64,000 bases of DNA from Agrobacterium vitis (lineage in GTDB: Bacteria; Pseudomonadota; Alphaproteobacteria; Rhizobiales; Rhizobiaceae), in the NCBI RefSeq assembly GCF_037039395.1, contig NZ_CP146242.1:2925001-2989000 (forward strand), in the 5' to 3' direction. This document shows, piece by piece, positions 17,485-26,600 of this stretch. Numbering within the stretch: position 1 is the first letter of the stretch; the number at the start of each line of letters is the position of its first letter. The notes beneath the pieces were generated by a model. It did not search any database and was not told the DNA's origin. It saw nothing but the letters and a program-made list of their open reading frames with translations. The translations under genes were made by a program, and so were the position numbers.

Positions 17485-17991
17485 TCATGCTGTGTTTGAA
17501 CGAATGATCGCCATATGGATGACATCGACAAACCGCCCATCGATCCGCACCGCATCGCGGGCAACCCCTTCGCGGACAAAGCCGACGCTTTCGTAAAGGC
17601 GGATGGCGCGGTCGTTATCGGCATGAGCATCCAGTTCCACCCGGTGCAGGCCGATTGTCCATGATGCGGCAAGCGTGGTTTCGATCAGCCGTTTGCCGAG
17701 GCCAGCGCCCCGGTAACCATCGATAATGCCCATGCCCAGCACACCGCGATGGGCGTGGATTTCTCGGTCGTGACGGCGAATGTCGCACCAGCCGACGACA
17801 CGCGCACCATCAAGCGCCACGAATTGAGGATTGTTGCTTTTCCTAAGGCCAGCCACGAAATCTCGCAGACGGTCCAGTGGCGGCGCTTCCAGCATGCTCA
17901 GATAGCGACGCTCGCGCGCGACTGCGTCGAGAGCCTGATGAAAGCTCTCGACATTGCTCGCCTCTATCGGCTGAATGATGATGCCACTCAT
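17485..17991 (-). CDS. GNAT-family N-acetyltransferase
   Basis: A 168-residue acetyl-CoA-dependent acetyltransferase. The acetyl-CoA loop is visible in [22 protein letters not shown] (about 86-107), with the later [17 protein letters not shown] typical of small-molecule or ribosomal-protein acetylating GNATs. The substrate is unknown. It overlaps the trpE(G) stop by four bases (ATGA), so it is translated from the trp message. Confidence 0.85.
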   Translation of the reverse strand: MSGIIIQPIEASNVESFHQALDAVARERRYLSMLEAPPLDRLRDFVAGLRKSNNPQFVALDGARVVGWCDIRRHDREIHAHRGVLGMGIIDGYRGAGLGKRLIETTLAASWTIGLHRVELDAHADNDRAIRLYESVGFVREGVARDAVRIDGRFVDVIHMAIIRSNTA

Positions 17992-20177
17992 GCAGCTTTC
18001 ACCTTCGCCCGCTTGGCCAGTTTTTCCACGACATTCTCGATCATCCGCATCCCGGCATCGTTGCCGAGTGTCATGATCGATTCCGGGTGGAACTGCACGG
18101 CGGCAACCGGCTCCTTGGCATGTTCGATGCCCATGATCGTCCCATCCTCGCTTTCGGCGGTGATGATGAAATCCTTGGGCAAGCTGGCCGGATCGGCATG
18201 GATCGAGTGGTAGCGCCCGACCGTGACTTCCTTGTTCAGCCCGGAAAACACGATGCCGGGTTCCAGCACGCGGATGCGCGATGGCTTGCCATGCATTGGC
18301 ACATCCAACTGCCGCAGCACGCCGCCATAGGCTTCCGTCAGCGCCTGGAGACCAAGGCAGACGCCGAAGATCGGCAGGTTGCGGTCACGCGCTTTCTTGA
18401 TCGTCGCCGTGCAATCGAAATCCGACGGCGAGCCCGGTCCGGGCGACAAGACGACGAGATCGGGGTTCAGGCGATCAAACACCTCTTCCGGCACCGGGCT
18501 ACGCACCGTGCTGACGGTGGCGCCGGTCTGGCGGAAGTAATTGGCCAGCGTGTGGACGAATGAGTCCTCATGGTCAACCAGCAGGATTTTCACGCCATGG
18601 CCGACAGCCGCCACGCCGCGCTGGGCCTTGGCGTTATGGCCGGTTTTGGCGTCACGGATTGCAGCAATCATCGCCGATGCCTTCAATTCTGTTTCAGCCT
18701 CTTCCTCATGCGGATCACTGTCATTGAGCAGCGTCGCACCGGCCCGCACTTCGGCAATACCGTCTTTGATGCGCACGGTGCGCAGCGTCAGCCCGGTATT
18801 CATATCGCCATTGAAACCGACCATGCCGACCGCGCCGCCATACCAGGCGCGCGCGCTCTTCTCATGGGCTTCGACAAAACGCATCGCCCAGAGTTTTGGT
18901 GCGCCGGTGACGGTGACCGCCCAGGCATGGGAGAGGAAGCCGTCGAAAGCATCCATATCGTCTCGCAACCGGCCCTCGATATGGTCCACCGTGTGGATCA
19001 ACCGGGAATACATTTCGATCTGGCGACGGCCGATGACCTTGACGGAGCCCGGCTCGCAGACTCGGCTCTTGTCGTTGCGGTCGACATCCGAACACATGGT
19101 CAGTTCGGATTCGTCCTTCTTGGAATTCAACAGCTTGAGGATCTGTTCGCTATCGGCAATCGGATCGTCGCCGCGCTTGATCGTGCCTGAAATCGGGCAG
19201 GTCTCAATGCGCCGTCCGTTGACCCGCACGAACATTTCCGGTGAAGCGCCGACCAGATATTCCTGATTGCCGAGATTGATGAAGAAGGAATAGGGCGACG
19301 GGTTGATGTCCTTCAATCGCTTGGAAATATCCGAGGGCTTGCTGTCGCAACGCTCCATGAATTTCTGCCCGGGAACCACTTCGAACAGGTCGCCCTTGCG
19401 GAAGCTTTCCTTGGCCTTCACCACCAGTTCGGCAAATTCGCCGGGCCGGTGATCGCCGCGCGGCGGAATGGTATCGGTATGGCGGAAAGGCTCCGGCGCA
19501 ATGGTCTCGGCCTTGCCAGCCGTGGTTACGCCATCCTTTTCGAAATCATAGCGGTCGATCCAGGCCTTGGCGGAATAGTGGTCTACGACCAGAATTTCAT
19601 CGGGCAAGAACAGAACCATGTCGCGCTGATCGTCCGGCCGCTTCAGTTTCAGATCGATAGCATCGAACTGGAAGGCCAGATCATAGCCGAAAGCCCCGAA
19701 CAGGCCGATGCTGCTATCGGCAGACGAATAGAACAGGTCGGTAATGGCGCGCAGCACAGTAAATACCGTTGGCGCCTTGGAGCGCTCCTCCTCGGTAAAC
19801 ACCCGGTCGGGGGTCTTCACCGTCAGGTCCAGCCGCTGCGTGGTCAGCGCGCCCAGCACCAGTTCCGGCACGGTCTTCAGCTTTTCGGCGATCAGCGACA
19901 GCAGCACTTCGCCCCGGCCATTATAAGCCTCGATCCACACGGCGCGGCCAAAGCTGGAGATACCCAGCGGCGGATCGACAATGGCGGTATCCCAGCGAGT
20001 ATAACGGCCCGGATATTCATAGTTGGAGGAAAACACCGCGCCGCGCCGCTCATCCAGCTTTTCGACATAGCTGGAGACTGCATCGGCATAGGGTGTGGCA
20101 CGACGCTGGCGCGTTACCGTAATCCCGCCCCGGGTCTGGTAGACATCGCTATTGTCATCGCGAATAATGGTTGCCAT
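17988..20177 (-). CDS. trpE(G): Anthranilate synthase, fused TrpE-TrpG
   Basis: Makes anthranilate from chorismate and glutamine, the first committed step of tryptophan synthesis. The 729 residues fuse an N-terminal TrpE (to about 510) and a C-terminal glutamine amidotransferase. TrpE motifs include [17 protein letters not shown] and [19 protein letters not shown]; the amidotransferase shows [15 protein letters not shown], nucleophile motif GVCLGLQAL and QFHPES. This fusion is typical of Rhizobiaceae and some relatives. The gene is preceded by a leader peptide and attenuator (separate entries), and it overlaps a GNAT gene downstream. Confidence 0.97.
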   Translation of the reverse strand: MATIIRDDNSDVYQTRGGITVTRQRRATPYADAVSSYVEKLDERRGAVFSSNYEYPGRYTRWDTAIVDPPLGISSFGRAVWIEAYNGRGEVLLSLIAEKLKTVPELVLGALTTQRLDLTVKTPDRVFTEEERSKAPTVFTVLRAITDLFYSSADSSIGLFGAFGYDLAFQFDAIDLKLKRPDDQRDMVLFLPDEILVVDHYSAKAWIDRYDFEKDGVTTAGKAETIAPEPFRHTDTIPPRGDHRPGEFAELVVKAKESFRKGDLFEVVPGQKFMERCDSKPSDISKRLKDINPSPYSFFINLGNQEYLVGASPEMFVRVNGRRIETCPISGTIKRGDDPIADSEQILKLLNSKKDESELTMCSDVDRNDKSRVCEPGSVKVIGRRQIEMYSRLIHTVDHIEGRLRDDMDAFDGFLSHAWAVTVTGAPKLWAMRFVEAHEKSARAWYGGAVGMVGFNGDMNTGLTLRTVRIKDGIAEVRAGATLLNDSDPHEEEAETELKASAMIAAIRDAKTGHNAKAQRGVAAVGHGVKILLVDHEDSFVHTLANYFRQTGATVSTVRSPVPEEVFDRLNPDLVVLSPGPGSPSDFDCTATIKKARDRNLPIFGVCLGLQALTEAYGGVLRQLDVPMHGKPSRIRVLEPGIVFSGLNKEVTVGRYHSIHADPASLPKDFIITAESEDGTIMGIEHAKEPVAAVQFHPESIMTLGNDAGMRMIENVVEKLAKRAKVKAA

Positions 20178-20224
20178 GGCGCTTCTTCCTCATCGTAAAG
20201 CCCGTCAGTGAGGGGCCATGAACA

Positions 20225-20258
20225 CAAAAAAGCCGCCTCAGGAAATCCGGGCGGCTTT
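20225..20258 (-). terminator. Tryptophan attenuator terminator
   Basis: On the minus strand aaagccgcc (20250-20258) pairs with ggcggcttt (20229-20237) across a 12-base loop and is followed by a T run (20225-20230 as A on plus). It lies between the leader peptide and trpE(G), as expected for transcription attenuation. Confidence 0.9.
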
Positions 20259-20296
20259 GGGTCAATCGTCTTTAGACATGACTGGTCAAGGCCGCG

Positions 20297-20341
20297 TTAG
20301 CGAACCCACCACCAAGCATTCATGGACAAAACGATCTTCAT
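20297..20341 (-). CDS. trpL: Tryptophan leader peptide (14 residues, three consecutive Trp)
   Basis: Reads MKIVLSMNAWWWVR then TAA. The three adjacent Trp codons lie at positions 10-12, so ribosome stalling under tryptophan shortage can switch the following RNA from terminator to antiterminator. The length matches the 14-residue leader known from Sinorhizobium trpE(G), where the leader RNA also acts as a small RNA and the peptide has regulatory activity. There is no ribosome site before the ATG; the promoter position implies a leaderless message. An internal ATG (codon 7) is an alternative start. Confidence 0.88.
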   Translation of the reverse strand: MKIVLSMNAWWWVR

Positions 20342-20348
20342 GGCGGAA

Positions 20349-20377
20349 TTCATAACCCGGTCCGCCACGCCGCGCAA
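20349..20377 (-). promoter_or_regulatory. trpL promoter (TTGCGC-N17-TATGAA)
   Basis: On the minus strand a -35 hexamer TTGCGC (20372-20377) and a -10 hexamer TATGAA (20349-20354) are separated by 17 bases. The first base of the leader ATG (20341) falls where the start site would be, eight bases after the -10 box. Confidence 0.7.
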
Positions 20378-20398
20378 GAGTGATTTTCATCCCCCCAA

Positions 20399-21169
20399 TC
20401 ATAGGGGATCACTGCGCAAATGCTCCGTGCGAAACCGTGTCTCCCAGCTTTGGTTGATCCGGTCTGCCAGCTTGGCAGTGCCGGGCACGACGCTGCATGC
20501 AGCCTCACTATTTAATCCCAGTTGCTTCAGCACATCCTTCAGGCTGCCAATGGGGTCGGCGCAAAGCGCTTCATAGGTGACTGGCAGGGGTTGGATGTCT
20601 TGCATGTCAAACCAGCTTTGCCAGGCGCGATCATATCGGTTGAACTCGTCATAGCGGGCGCGGATTTCGGCGGCGTCGTAAATTGGATCGCGTGGCGCAG
20701 ACAGCCGTTCCAGCTCCGTACCATCTGGTGCGCGATGCCATAATCCAGTTTGTTGGGCTTTCACATAGGAAACGGCCTGTTGCACCTTATCGAGACGTGT
20801 CAGGTGAATGAACAGCGTGGGGCCAAACGCAGCCTCGATCCGCTGCCGGTCGCTGGCCAGCATTGGGTACAGAACGGCAAGCTTCTCGACAAACAGATCG
20901 AAACTGTGCCGTTGCAGCCGCAGGCCAAACAGATCCGTGCCATCGCGGCCCCTCTCGACCGCAGTTTCAAAGATCGCCGCCAGAAGATCGCTCTCCGGCA
21001 AAGAGGGGTTGATGTCCAGATTGAGATAGGACAGCCAATCGGTAATCGGTCCGTGATGAAAATAGGATTTCGGCTTACCCGCCACTCCGGTTGCTGCCAG
21101 CATATTGCACAACAAAGTGCTGCCGCTGCGTGGCGAGGTGCAGATCACATAGGCCTGGAATTTCGCCAT
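20399..21169 (-). CDS. Stf0-family sulfotransferase-like protein
   Basis: A 256-residue protein resembling the trehalose-type Stf0 sulfotransferases, which move sulfate from PAPS to a sugar. The 5'-phosphosulfate loop is VICTSPRSGSTLLCNML near residues 8-24, and a second motif, FIHLTRLDKVQQAVSYVKA (about 119-137), matches the 3'-phosphate region. ATG 21169 is chosen because the family starts immediately before this loop; the frame extends 26 codons upstream without similarity. Substrate unknown. Its stop is only about 20 bases before the trpL -35 box. Confidence 0.82.
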   Translation of the reverse strand: MAKFQAYVICTSPRSGSTLLCNMLAATGVAGKPKSYFHHGPITDWLSYLNLDINPSLPESDLLAAIFETAVERGRDGTDLFGLRLQRHSFDLFVEKLAVLYPMLASDRQRIEAAFGPTLFIHLTRLDKVQQAVSYVKAQQTGLWHRAPDGTELERLSAPRDPIYDAAEIRARYDEFNRYDRAWQSWFDMQDIQPLPVTYEALCADPIGSLKDVLKQLGLNSEAACSVVPGTAKLADRINQSWETRFRTEHLRSDPL

Positions 21170-21321
21170 CGACTTTTGAGCCAAACAATCATTGAATTTG
21201 CCCAGCCCTATAGTAACGAGGTGTGACAGGCCGGTGACCGTAGGCAATAAAACCGGAGATTACGGACGGTGAAACAATCGTGATTGAGGGCGTCTAGAGA
21301 AATTCATGCTTGCGGGACGGC

Positions 21322-21627
21322 TCAAGCGCCATCATCCAAAAACACGTCCCCTGATCCTTCGGCAGCCGCCCCGCCGCAATCGATCGCATCGCCAATCCGC
21401 CCCGCAGGCTGGCCATTGATGAAGACCGTTGGCGACCCTGCTGCCAAAGCCCGACCATGGCTTGGTTCCGGGCAGGACGAACAGGCATGCGCGCCATAGG
21501 CATCCCCGACGCGGACCGCTCCGCGACCGTTGATGAACACATTACCGCTGGCCTCGATGGAGGGTGTCGGCGGGAAATGGCAGGCATGGCCAGAACCAAT
21601 ATCGCCGAGGCGGGTGATGGCGGGCAT
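21322..21627 (-). CDS. PAAR-domain protein (type VI secretion spike tip)
   Basis: A 101-residue PAAR protein that caps the VgrG spike of the type VI secretion system and can carry effectors. It shows the repeated pattern of the fold: ITRLGDIGSGHACHFPP, GAVRVGDAYGAHAC and GRIGDAIDCGGAA, with the conserved metal-binding His and Cys residues. ATG 21627 has AGGAGG eight bases upstream; an upstream in-frame extension lacks one. It has no extra C-terminal domain. It is the last member of the vgrG-linked group, separated from the 347-residue gene by 300 bases. Confidence 0.9.
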   Translation of the reverse strand: MPAITRLGDIGSGHACHFPPTPSIEASGNVFINGRGAVRVGDAYGAHACSSCPEPSHGRALAAGSPTVFINGQPAGRIGDAIDCGGAAAEGSGDVFLDDGA

Positions 21628-21926
21628 TTGAACGTCCTCCTGTTCTATAACTGTAGCGTCAGTCAATCACATTGCAATTTTTCAAATTTAAATTTTATTT
21701 ATTTTTTAATATCAATGTATTATGCGATAATTTACTTTGGTACGTATGAGTTATGGGTGGTTTAGTATTTTGTTGAATTGAATTATTTAATTCGCATCAG
21801 GAAATTTTTGTGGATTAAACCCTCTGCCTACCGCCTGCCAGTAAAACCAGGCGGAAAAGGATTAAAGTGACACGAGTGATGCCATCTTCTTATGGTTTGT
21901 GGGAGTGAGTTTCTCCGATCCCAATA
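21628..21926. other. AT-rich gap between the PAAR gene and the 347-residue gene
   Basis: No gene is supported. Positions 21660-21800 are strikingly AT-rich (runs such as tttaaattttatttatttttt). A small stem, ccgcctg (21831-21837) / caggcgg (21848-21854), lies in the middle. The PAAR gene may have its own promoter here. Confidence 0.4.
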
Positions 21927-22970
21927 TCAGAATGCACTACGAATTTGCTCGCCTAACCCTCGGAGGCTCTGGCGTGGCAATGGAATATGATCCTCAAGGC
22001 TTCTGATCCAGTCTCCGCTCGCGTCTCGCTCTGTGTGAGCTGCGTTCCACTGGGATCGTGTCATCGTTCCTGATCTAGCAATCTCTTGTGGCGATCCGTT
22101 GCCAGTGTAATCGTTGGCGATTTCGACTTTTACGTTTTCGCCGAAAAGATCGCCAGGTATCCAATCCACAGATAACAGAGTTCGAGTCATTGGCAGGGCG
22201 CGTCCGCCCGGCAATTGAGTTGCTGCGGTGCCGATCCGAATATGCGTTCCAAGCAAAAGAACATTGTCGGCAGAGTCGATTAGAAAGCTTTCACAGTTCG
22301 GAAATCCATCACCGGAGATTGCTGATGATATGTGAATAGTCTTTGCTGTCCTGTTTATCCGCAGGCTGAACTCATGTGTTACGTCGAGATCAGGTACGGC
22401 TCCTCCCCATCGCTCCCATACCTTAACGCTGCCGCCGTTCGTATCCGAGCCGCCATCCGAAATATCGCCCCCCAAGGCCCAATGGCCCAAATCTGTGTCC
22501 GCCCCGTAGAATGCAAAATTTTTCCCCGCGTAAGAAAGTCGTCCGTTGACGCTCTGATCGCCGTCTTCCCGATATGGCGTGATCTGTCCACTCACATTGC
22601 TTCGTGGTTTTTTTCGAGGCTGGGAGTAGTCATTAGCCATTTCTGGCAACTTGTCCCCCATTTGCTCAAGGCGAGTTTCGGGAATATGCACACCACGATC
22701 GGCCATTTCGTCGCGGGTCATCATTGACGCTGCACGTTCTGGTCGACCTTCCAATACCTTTGGGATTACTGCATTTGAAGAGCGATCTGAGCGCGCGATG
22801 GCATCCATAAATTGTGCTGATTTAAGGTCGATTCTTACCTGATGAGAAATTCTAGATGTAGCTTTCTTACTAGATGAAAAGCCTCGTGCATCGCCATGGA
22901 AACCAAGCCCCCCTAAGCCGAAATTGCGGTCAGGATGGAACGAGCGTGTATATAAAATGAAATAGCTCAA
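21927..22970 (-). CDS. Unrecognised vgrG-linked protein, candidate type VI effector
   Basis: A 347-residue protein I cannot assign. The N-terminal 45 residues (FHPDRNFGLGGLGFHGDARG, then FSSSKKATSRI) look like a compact toxin-type motif seen in some secreted proteins. Residues about 130-320 are rich in Gly/Asp beta segments (WALGGDISDGGSDTNGG; FPNCESFLIDSADNVLLLG). No signal peptide or transmembrane helix. Start is TTG 22970: it overlaps the preceding stop as TTGA, and AGGGA stands six bases before it; no upstream or nearby ATG exists. Position after vgrG and before PAAR supports an effector role; the biochemical activity is unknown. Confidence 0.7.
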   Translation of the reverse strand: MSYFILYTRSFHPDRNFGLGGLGFHGDARGFSSSKKATSRISHQVRIDLKSAQFMDAIARSDRSSNAVIPKVLEGRPERAASMMTRDEMADRGVHIPETRLEQMGDKLPEMANDYSQPRKKPRSNVSGQITPYREDGDQSVNGRLSYAGKNFAFYGADTDLGHWALGGDISDGGSDTNGGSVKVWERWGGAVPDLDVTHEFSLRINRTAKTIHISSAISGDGFPNCESFLIDSADNVLLLGTHIRIGTAATQLPGGRALPMTRTLLSVDWIPGDLFGENVKVEIANDYTGNGSPQEIARSGTMTRSQWNAAHTERDASGDWIRSLEDHIPLPRQSLRGLGEQIRSAF

Positions 22971-23587
22971 TTGGTGTCCCTCACAAATTTATTGATTGCA
23001 TGAGCTGACAAGGAGATGACTCTTCCGGCCGAGAAGCGTTCAACGGTCACATCGCTAGCAGATCCATCTGCTAGAGCAATACCGAAACTGGAGTGGAATA
23101 TGCGCGCCCAGCCTTCATCATATTGATCACCCACAACATGTATATCGCTGGTGGAGTCCCAGGAAATCTGTTCCTTTGTTTCGGGGTCAGTTGACTGACC
23201 ACTTCCGATGGTCAAAAGCTTGGTGACTAGAGAGCGTTCCTGGTGTTTTGGATCTGCTTCGAATTTGAACGTATATGTCCCGGTGTCAGGGTAGAAAAGT
23301 TCGATGATCGATCCTGGTGAGCTAATGCTGGCGTGAAAAACCTTCTCCTGTGACGTTCTGCCATCAGCATCTGCCTTGAGGAGACGCCACTGATTTTCAG
23401 GCATCGAGCGTCCGGCGACAATCACTGCACCGCCTGTTTCCAACATTGGCTGGTTTACTGTTATGATCAAGCGTGTCGACAATTCCGGCTCCTTTGCCTG
23501 GTTCTGGTCAACAGCATAAAGCGCTGCAACGGCCAGCAAAATTGATCCCGTGATCTTGAGTTTCGTAGAAATTTTCAACGCGCGCAC
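22967..23587 (-). CDS. Unrecognised membrane-anchored protein between vgrG and the candidate effector
   Basis: A 206-residue protein with one N-terminal hydrophobic segment (ITGSILLAVAALYAV, about 12-26), then a soluble domain that looks beta-rich and Ig-like (LIITVNQPMLETGGAVIVAG; GTYTFKFEAD). It is probably periplasmic and tethered. It starts at GTG 23587, one base after the vgrG stop (a TTG nine bases on is an alternative), and it overlaps the next gene by four bases. Possible roles are immunity protein for the 347-residue product or an adaptor; I cannot decide from the sequence. Confidence 0.68.
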   Translation of the reverse strand: MRALKISTKLKITGSILLAVAALYAVDQNQAKEPELSTRLIITVNQPMLETGGAVIVAGRSMPENQWRLLKADADGRTSQEKVFHASISSPGSIIELFYPDTGTYTFKFEADPKHQERSLVTKLLTIGSGQSTDPETKEQISWDSTSDIHVVGDQYDEGWARIFHSSFGIALADGSASDVTVERFSAGRVISLSAHAINKFVRDTN

Positions 23588-23588
23588 C

Positions 23589-25730
23589 TCAGTTTATGTC
23601 GATTCTGGAGGCCGTCATTTTGATCTTGTCTTCCTTTTCGATAATGAGATTGGTACCCTTCAGTGTGATAGTGCCGTCTGGCTGCAGACGGACTTCCGAC
23701 TTTCCGCAGCGAAACAGTATCTCCTCATGGGCATCGATGATCTTGGTTGACCCGACCACTTCGCTTGAAGCGCCAGCGGCACTTTCATAAATCGCACCAC
23801 CTACATTCAAAGTGTGTATACCACCAACCGAGACAATATTTGCGGCTCCGACCGTAAGAGTTGCCGCACCCAGCGCATTTATGGACATCGCACCTGAAGC
23901 GTTAATCGTGTAATTCCCAAAGCCACTCATGGAAGACATTGTCTTTGCAAGGAAATAGCCGGCATCACGAATGCCGAATGTACTGGCGGCAAGCGCGCCA
24001 CGTACCACACCGCCGCCAACTCCTGTTCCGACGTTAAGCGTCACGTTCTGGCCGACATGGGTCATCTGGCTAGACTGAACTTCTGTAAGATGGGCGCCAC
24101 CCACGGATGTAATCTTGTTGACATCAACACGTTCCGTCGCATGGTTCAGCACTTTGACCGTCATATCCTTTTGGGCGTGCACAAATATCTCCTCCAGCCC
24201 AGCCTCATCTTCAAACGTCAGCTCATTAAACTTCTGCGTTGATTTCCCCTTATGCGTATTGGTCCGAAACACGCTCTTGGTCTTATTCGCCGGCAAATCA
24301 TACGGTACTTGATTGTTCGTATTCGGCACGACGCCTGTCACCAGCGGTCTATCCGGGTCGCCGTCGATATAGGCGATCATGACTTCCATGCCGATGCGGG
24401 GGATGACCTGGGAGCCCCAGAGGCCGCCGGCCCAGCTTTGGGAAACGCGGATCCAGCAGGTGTCGGAGCCGTCCTTTTTGGCGCGTCTGTCCCAGGGGAA
24501 CCAGGCTTTGATCCGGCCGTATTGGTCAGGATGAATTTCCTCCCCCGAGGGGCCTGCGACAATGGCCACCTGCGCGCCTTCGATGCGCGGGCGTTTGGTG
24601 GTACGATGCGGGGTTAAGGGGATACGGGACGGGATGGCCTCGAATTCGTTGATATATTCCGGCTGATTTTCCGTGGTCTCATAGGAGCGATCCACCACCC
24701 AATGGGTGATGCGGGTTATCACATGCTCTTCGTATTTGTGTTCCGGGTGCGGTTCTTCATAGGGGTTGAAGCGTCGTCCCGGTTCCAGCACACGCACGGT
24801 CGACTGGCCTTTGATCCGCTCGTGATCCGCCTGTGTCGCCTGAGCGCGCAATTTGCCGACGCGCTCCATTTCGGTGTAATCTGCGGCGCGGGCGGGGTAG
24901 TTGTAAAGCTCGCGCTTGGCATTGCCCGGCAACTCCACGAGAGAAGGAGTCTGTGAGCGTGGAATGAAGTTCGGCGTTTCAAAATTCCAGTCGGCATCGA
25001 CCCGTTGGCCGGGAACATAGCTGAAGCGCCGCATCCATTCGGTGATGTGGTTGCGGTCGGAAGAGCCTTGGGCGATGCGTACGGTGTCATCGTCTTCCGC
25101 GCTGGCCGAGGCCTTTGACCAGGCAATCTGGTGGTCTGTCACTTTCAGGCGATGGATGCCCTTATCATGTTGAAACCAATAGAATATTCCATCTTCTTCC
25201 AACCGGCGAAGCAGGTAGTCGAGGTCACTCTCCTGCCATTGGACAGAATAGCCTTGTGCCGGTGGCTTGTTCTGTAGAAAGCCGATATCCGGCTGCGGCA
25301 GGCCATGTTCGGAAAACAGCGTTTCCATCACCTGGATCGATGTCATATCCAGCCAGATCCGGCAATCGGAGCGGCGCGACAGCAGCCACATCTGCGGACG
25401 GATGGTGAGCGTGTAGGAGCGTAACCCACGTGTGACCGGCGGGCCTTCCTCAAGATCGGTCACCAAGCCATTGAACGGGCGGCGCAGGCCATCCTCGCCC
25501 AGTTCGCCCTGGCGGATTTCAAGGGAAATATCGACCAGCTTGCCAATAAGCTCTTCCGGTTTGACCGCTTCACGCTTGGCGCGGACATGCAGGGTGATTT
25601 CGAACAGACGATTGACGCCCTCATCCACCTTCATCCGCTCCGGCAGCAATTGATCCTCACCCAGCGGAGAGGAGACCTTTAAAACGCGGCTGGCCTGAAT
25701 GAAATCGGCAGTCAATATATCGTCGAACAT
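23589..25730 (-). CDS. vgrG: Type VI secretion spike protein VgrG
   Basis: A 713-residue VgrG that forms the trimeric needle of the type VI secretion system. The gp27-like N-terminus carries the family motif (RRLEEDGIFYWFQHD), the gp5 OB-fold region has GEEIHPDQYGRIKAWFPWDRR and SQSWAGGLWGSQVIPRIGMEVMI, and residues about 540-700 form beta-helix repeats with alternating Gly/Ala. There is no fused C-terminal effector domain. ATG 25730 (GGGGG upstream) starts the domain; the frame's extra 26 codons are not needed. No other type VI structural genes lie in the window, so it is an orphan island. Confidence 0.93.
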   Translation of the reverse strand: MFDDILTADFIQASRVLKVSSPLGEDQLLPERMKVDEGVNRLFEITLHVRAKREAVKPEELIGKLVDISLEIRQGELGEDGLRRPFNGLVTDLEEGPPVTRGLRSYTLTIRPQMWLLSRRSDCRIWLDMTSIQVMETLFSEHGLPQPDIGFLQNKPPAQGYSVQWQESDLDYLLRRLEEDGIFYWFQHDKGIHRLKVTDHQIAWSKASASAEDDDTVRIAQGSSDRNHITEWMRRFSYVPGQRVDADWNFETPNFIPRSQTPSLVELPGNAKRELYNYPARAADYTEMERVGKLRAQATQADHERIKGQSTVRVLEPGRRFNPYEEPHPEHKYEEHVITRITHWVVDRSYETTENQPEYINEFEAIPSRIPLTPHRTTKRPRIEGAQVAIVAGPSGEEIHPDQYGRIKAWFPWDRRAKKDGSDTCWIRVSQSWAGGLWGSQVIPRIGMEVMIAYIDGDPDRPLVTGVVPNTNNQVPYDLPANKTKSVFRTNTHKGKSTQKFNELTFEDEAGLEEIFVHAQKDMTVKVLNHATERVDVNKITSVGGAHLTEVQSSQMTHVGQNVTLNVGTGVGGGVVRGALAASTFGIRDAGYFLAKTMSSMSGFGNYTINASGAMSINALGAATLTVGAANIVSVGGIHTLNVGGAIYESAAGASSEVVGSTKIIDAHEEILFRCGKSEVRLQPDGTITLKGTNLIIEKEDKIKMTASRIDIN

Positions 25731-25935
25731 CGTAAGGCCCCCAGGATTGCGTCTTAAAATATCAAATGCAATATCGATGGCCCGCCCGAACTGTTTCAAA
25801 CACGCCATTCCTATGGCGAAATTAGACTAGTCTTACAAAAGGTCAAGGTTTTGGTTGTGTTGCCGGATATGTTTGTTTTTTCAGTTGCGAGTGATCATCT
25901 GTGGACGGAAAGGGCGATGCAGAATTGCGCAAAGT

Positions 25936-26045
25936 CTACTGCATAATTCCTTAAATCGGAATCGATTTAAGGAGAAAATTATGCAGCAAATTTAAAGTGT
26001 TACAGCGTCCTTTGTGCGTTTATAAAACGCACGGCGCTGTAACCG
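25936..26045 (+). repeat. Two-hairpin palindromic repeat, copy C
   Basis: Hairpin 1: ctgcataatt (25939-25948) / aattatgcag (25977-25986) outside ccttaaatcg (25949-25958) / cgatttaagg (25963-25972). Hairpin 2: gttacagcg (25999-26007) / cgctgtaac (26035-26043), perfect, outside gtgcgttt (26014-26021) / aaacgcac (26025-26032). The right half overlaps the end of the YkgJ gene. Confidence 0.85.
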
Positions 26046-26479
26046 GCCAGCGTCTCGCCAGCATTGATCTTGACGACGTCTTCCCCGATAAAAACGATGA
26101 CATAGCCGCCGACCGCCTCCGCGTCGGCTGCCCAGCGGCGCAACGCGCTGGCATAGGGTTCGTGACGCCACACCTGCGGAAAGGCCGGGTCGACCAAGAC
26201 CGTGATTTGCGGACCCTGAGTGTAGACCATCATCTTTGCCTTGGCCGGTTCCCATTCCGGGCCAAGACTGTCGCTTGTCATCCAAAGACAGAGAAAGTCT
26301 CGGCAGAGCTGCGGTCTGTCGGGGTAGATCGCGCAGCCTTTCTCGGCTGTGCAGTGGAGGCACCAGGTATTGGCCGGTTTTGCTAAGGCGTCGATATCCG
26401 GCAGACGGCAACAGAGCGTGCAGGTGCCGCAAGTGCGAACGGGCAGGGCTGCCGGGGCTGGGGACATGTCGAGGGGCAT
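26000..26479 (-). CDS. YkgJ-family cysteine-cluster protein with repeat-encoded C-terminus
   Basis: A 159-residue protein of the YkgJ (Zn- or Fe-S-binding) family. The Cys cluster is visible near the start (TCGTCTLCCRLPDI, then TWCLHCTAEKGCAIYPDRPQLCRDFLC). Role unknown. The last 13 residues (YSAVRFINAQRTL) and the stop come from hairpin 2 of repeat copy C, so the natural C-terminus has been replaced or extended by the element. The start is uncertain: ATG 26530, 26479 and 26467 are in frame and none has a strong ribosome site; 26479 is a compromise. Confidence 0.82.
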   Translation of the reverse strand: MPLDMSPAPAALPVRTCGTCTLCCRLPDIDALAKPANTWCLHCTAEKGCAIYPDRPQLCRDFLCLWMTSDSLGPEWEPAKAKMMVYTQGPQITVLVDPAFPQVWRHEPYASALRRWAADAEAVGGYVIVFIGEDVVKINAGETLAGYSAVRFINAQRTL

Positions 26480-26600
26480 GAGGCGGTTTTTGCAGCTTTG
26501 AGACGGAAAACCTGCCGTAGCATAAGGCAACCGCTCACGCCATGCACCTCACCCTAATACCCAGGCTCGAAGATCCTGACGCATCCTCGCCTTGAAGGCA

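Noticed and set aside
21457..21765. Plus-strand frame of 102 residues opposite the PAAR gene
   Set aside because: It crosses the AT-rich gap and has no ribosome site; the PAAR motifs are on the other strand.
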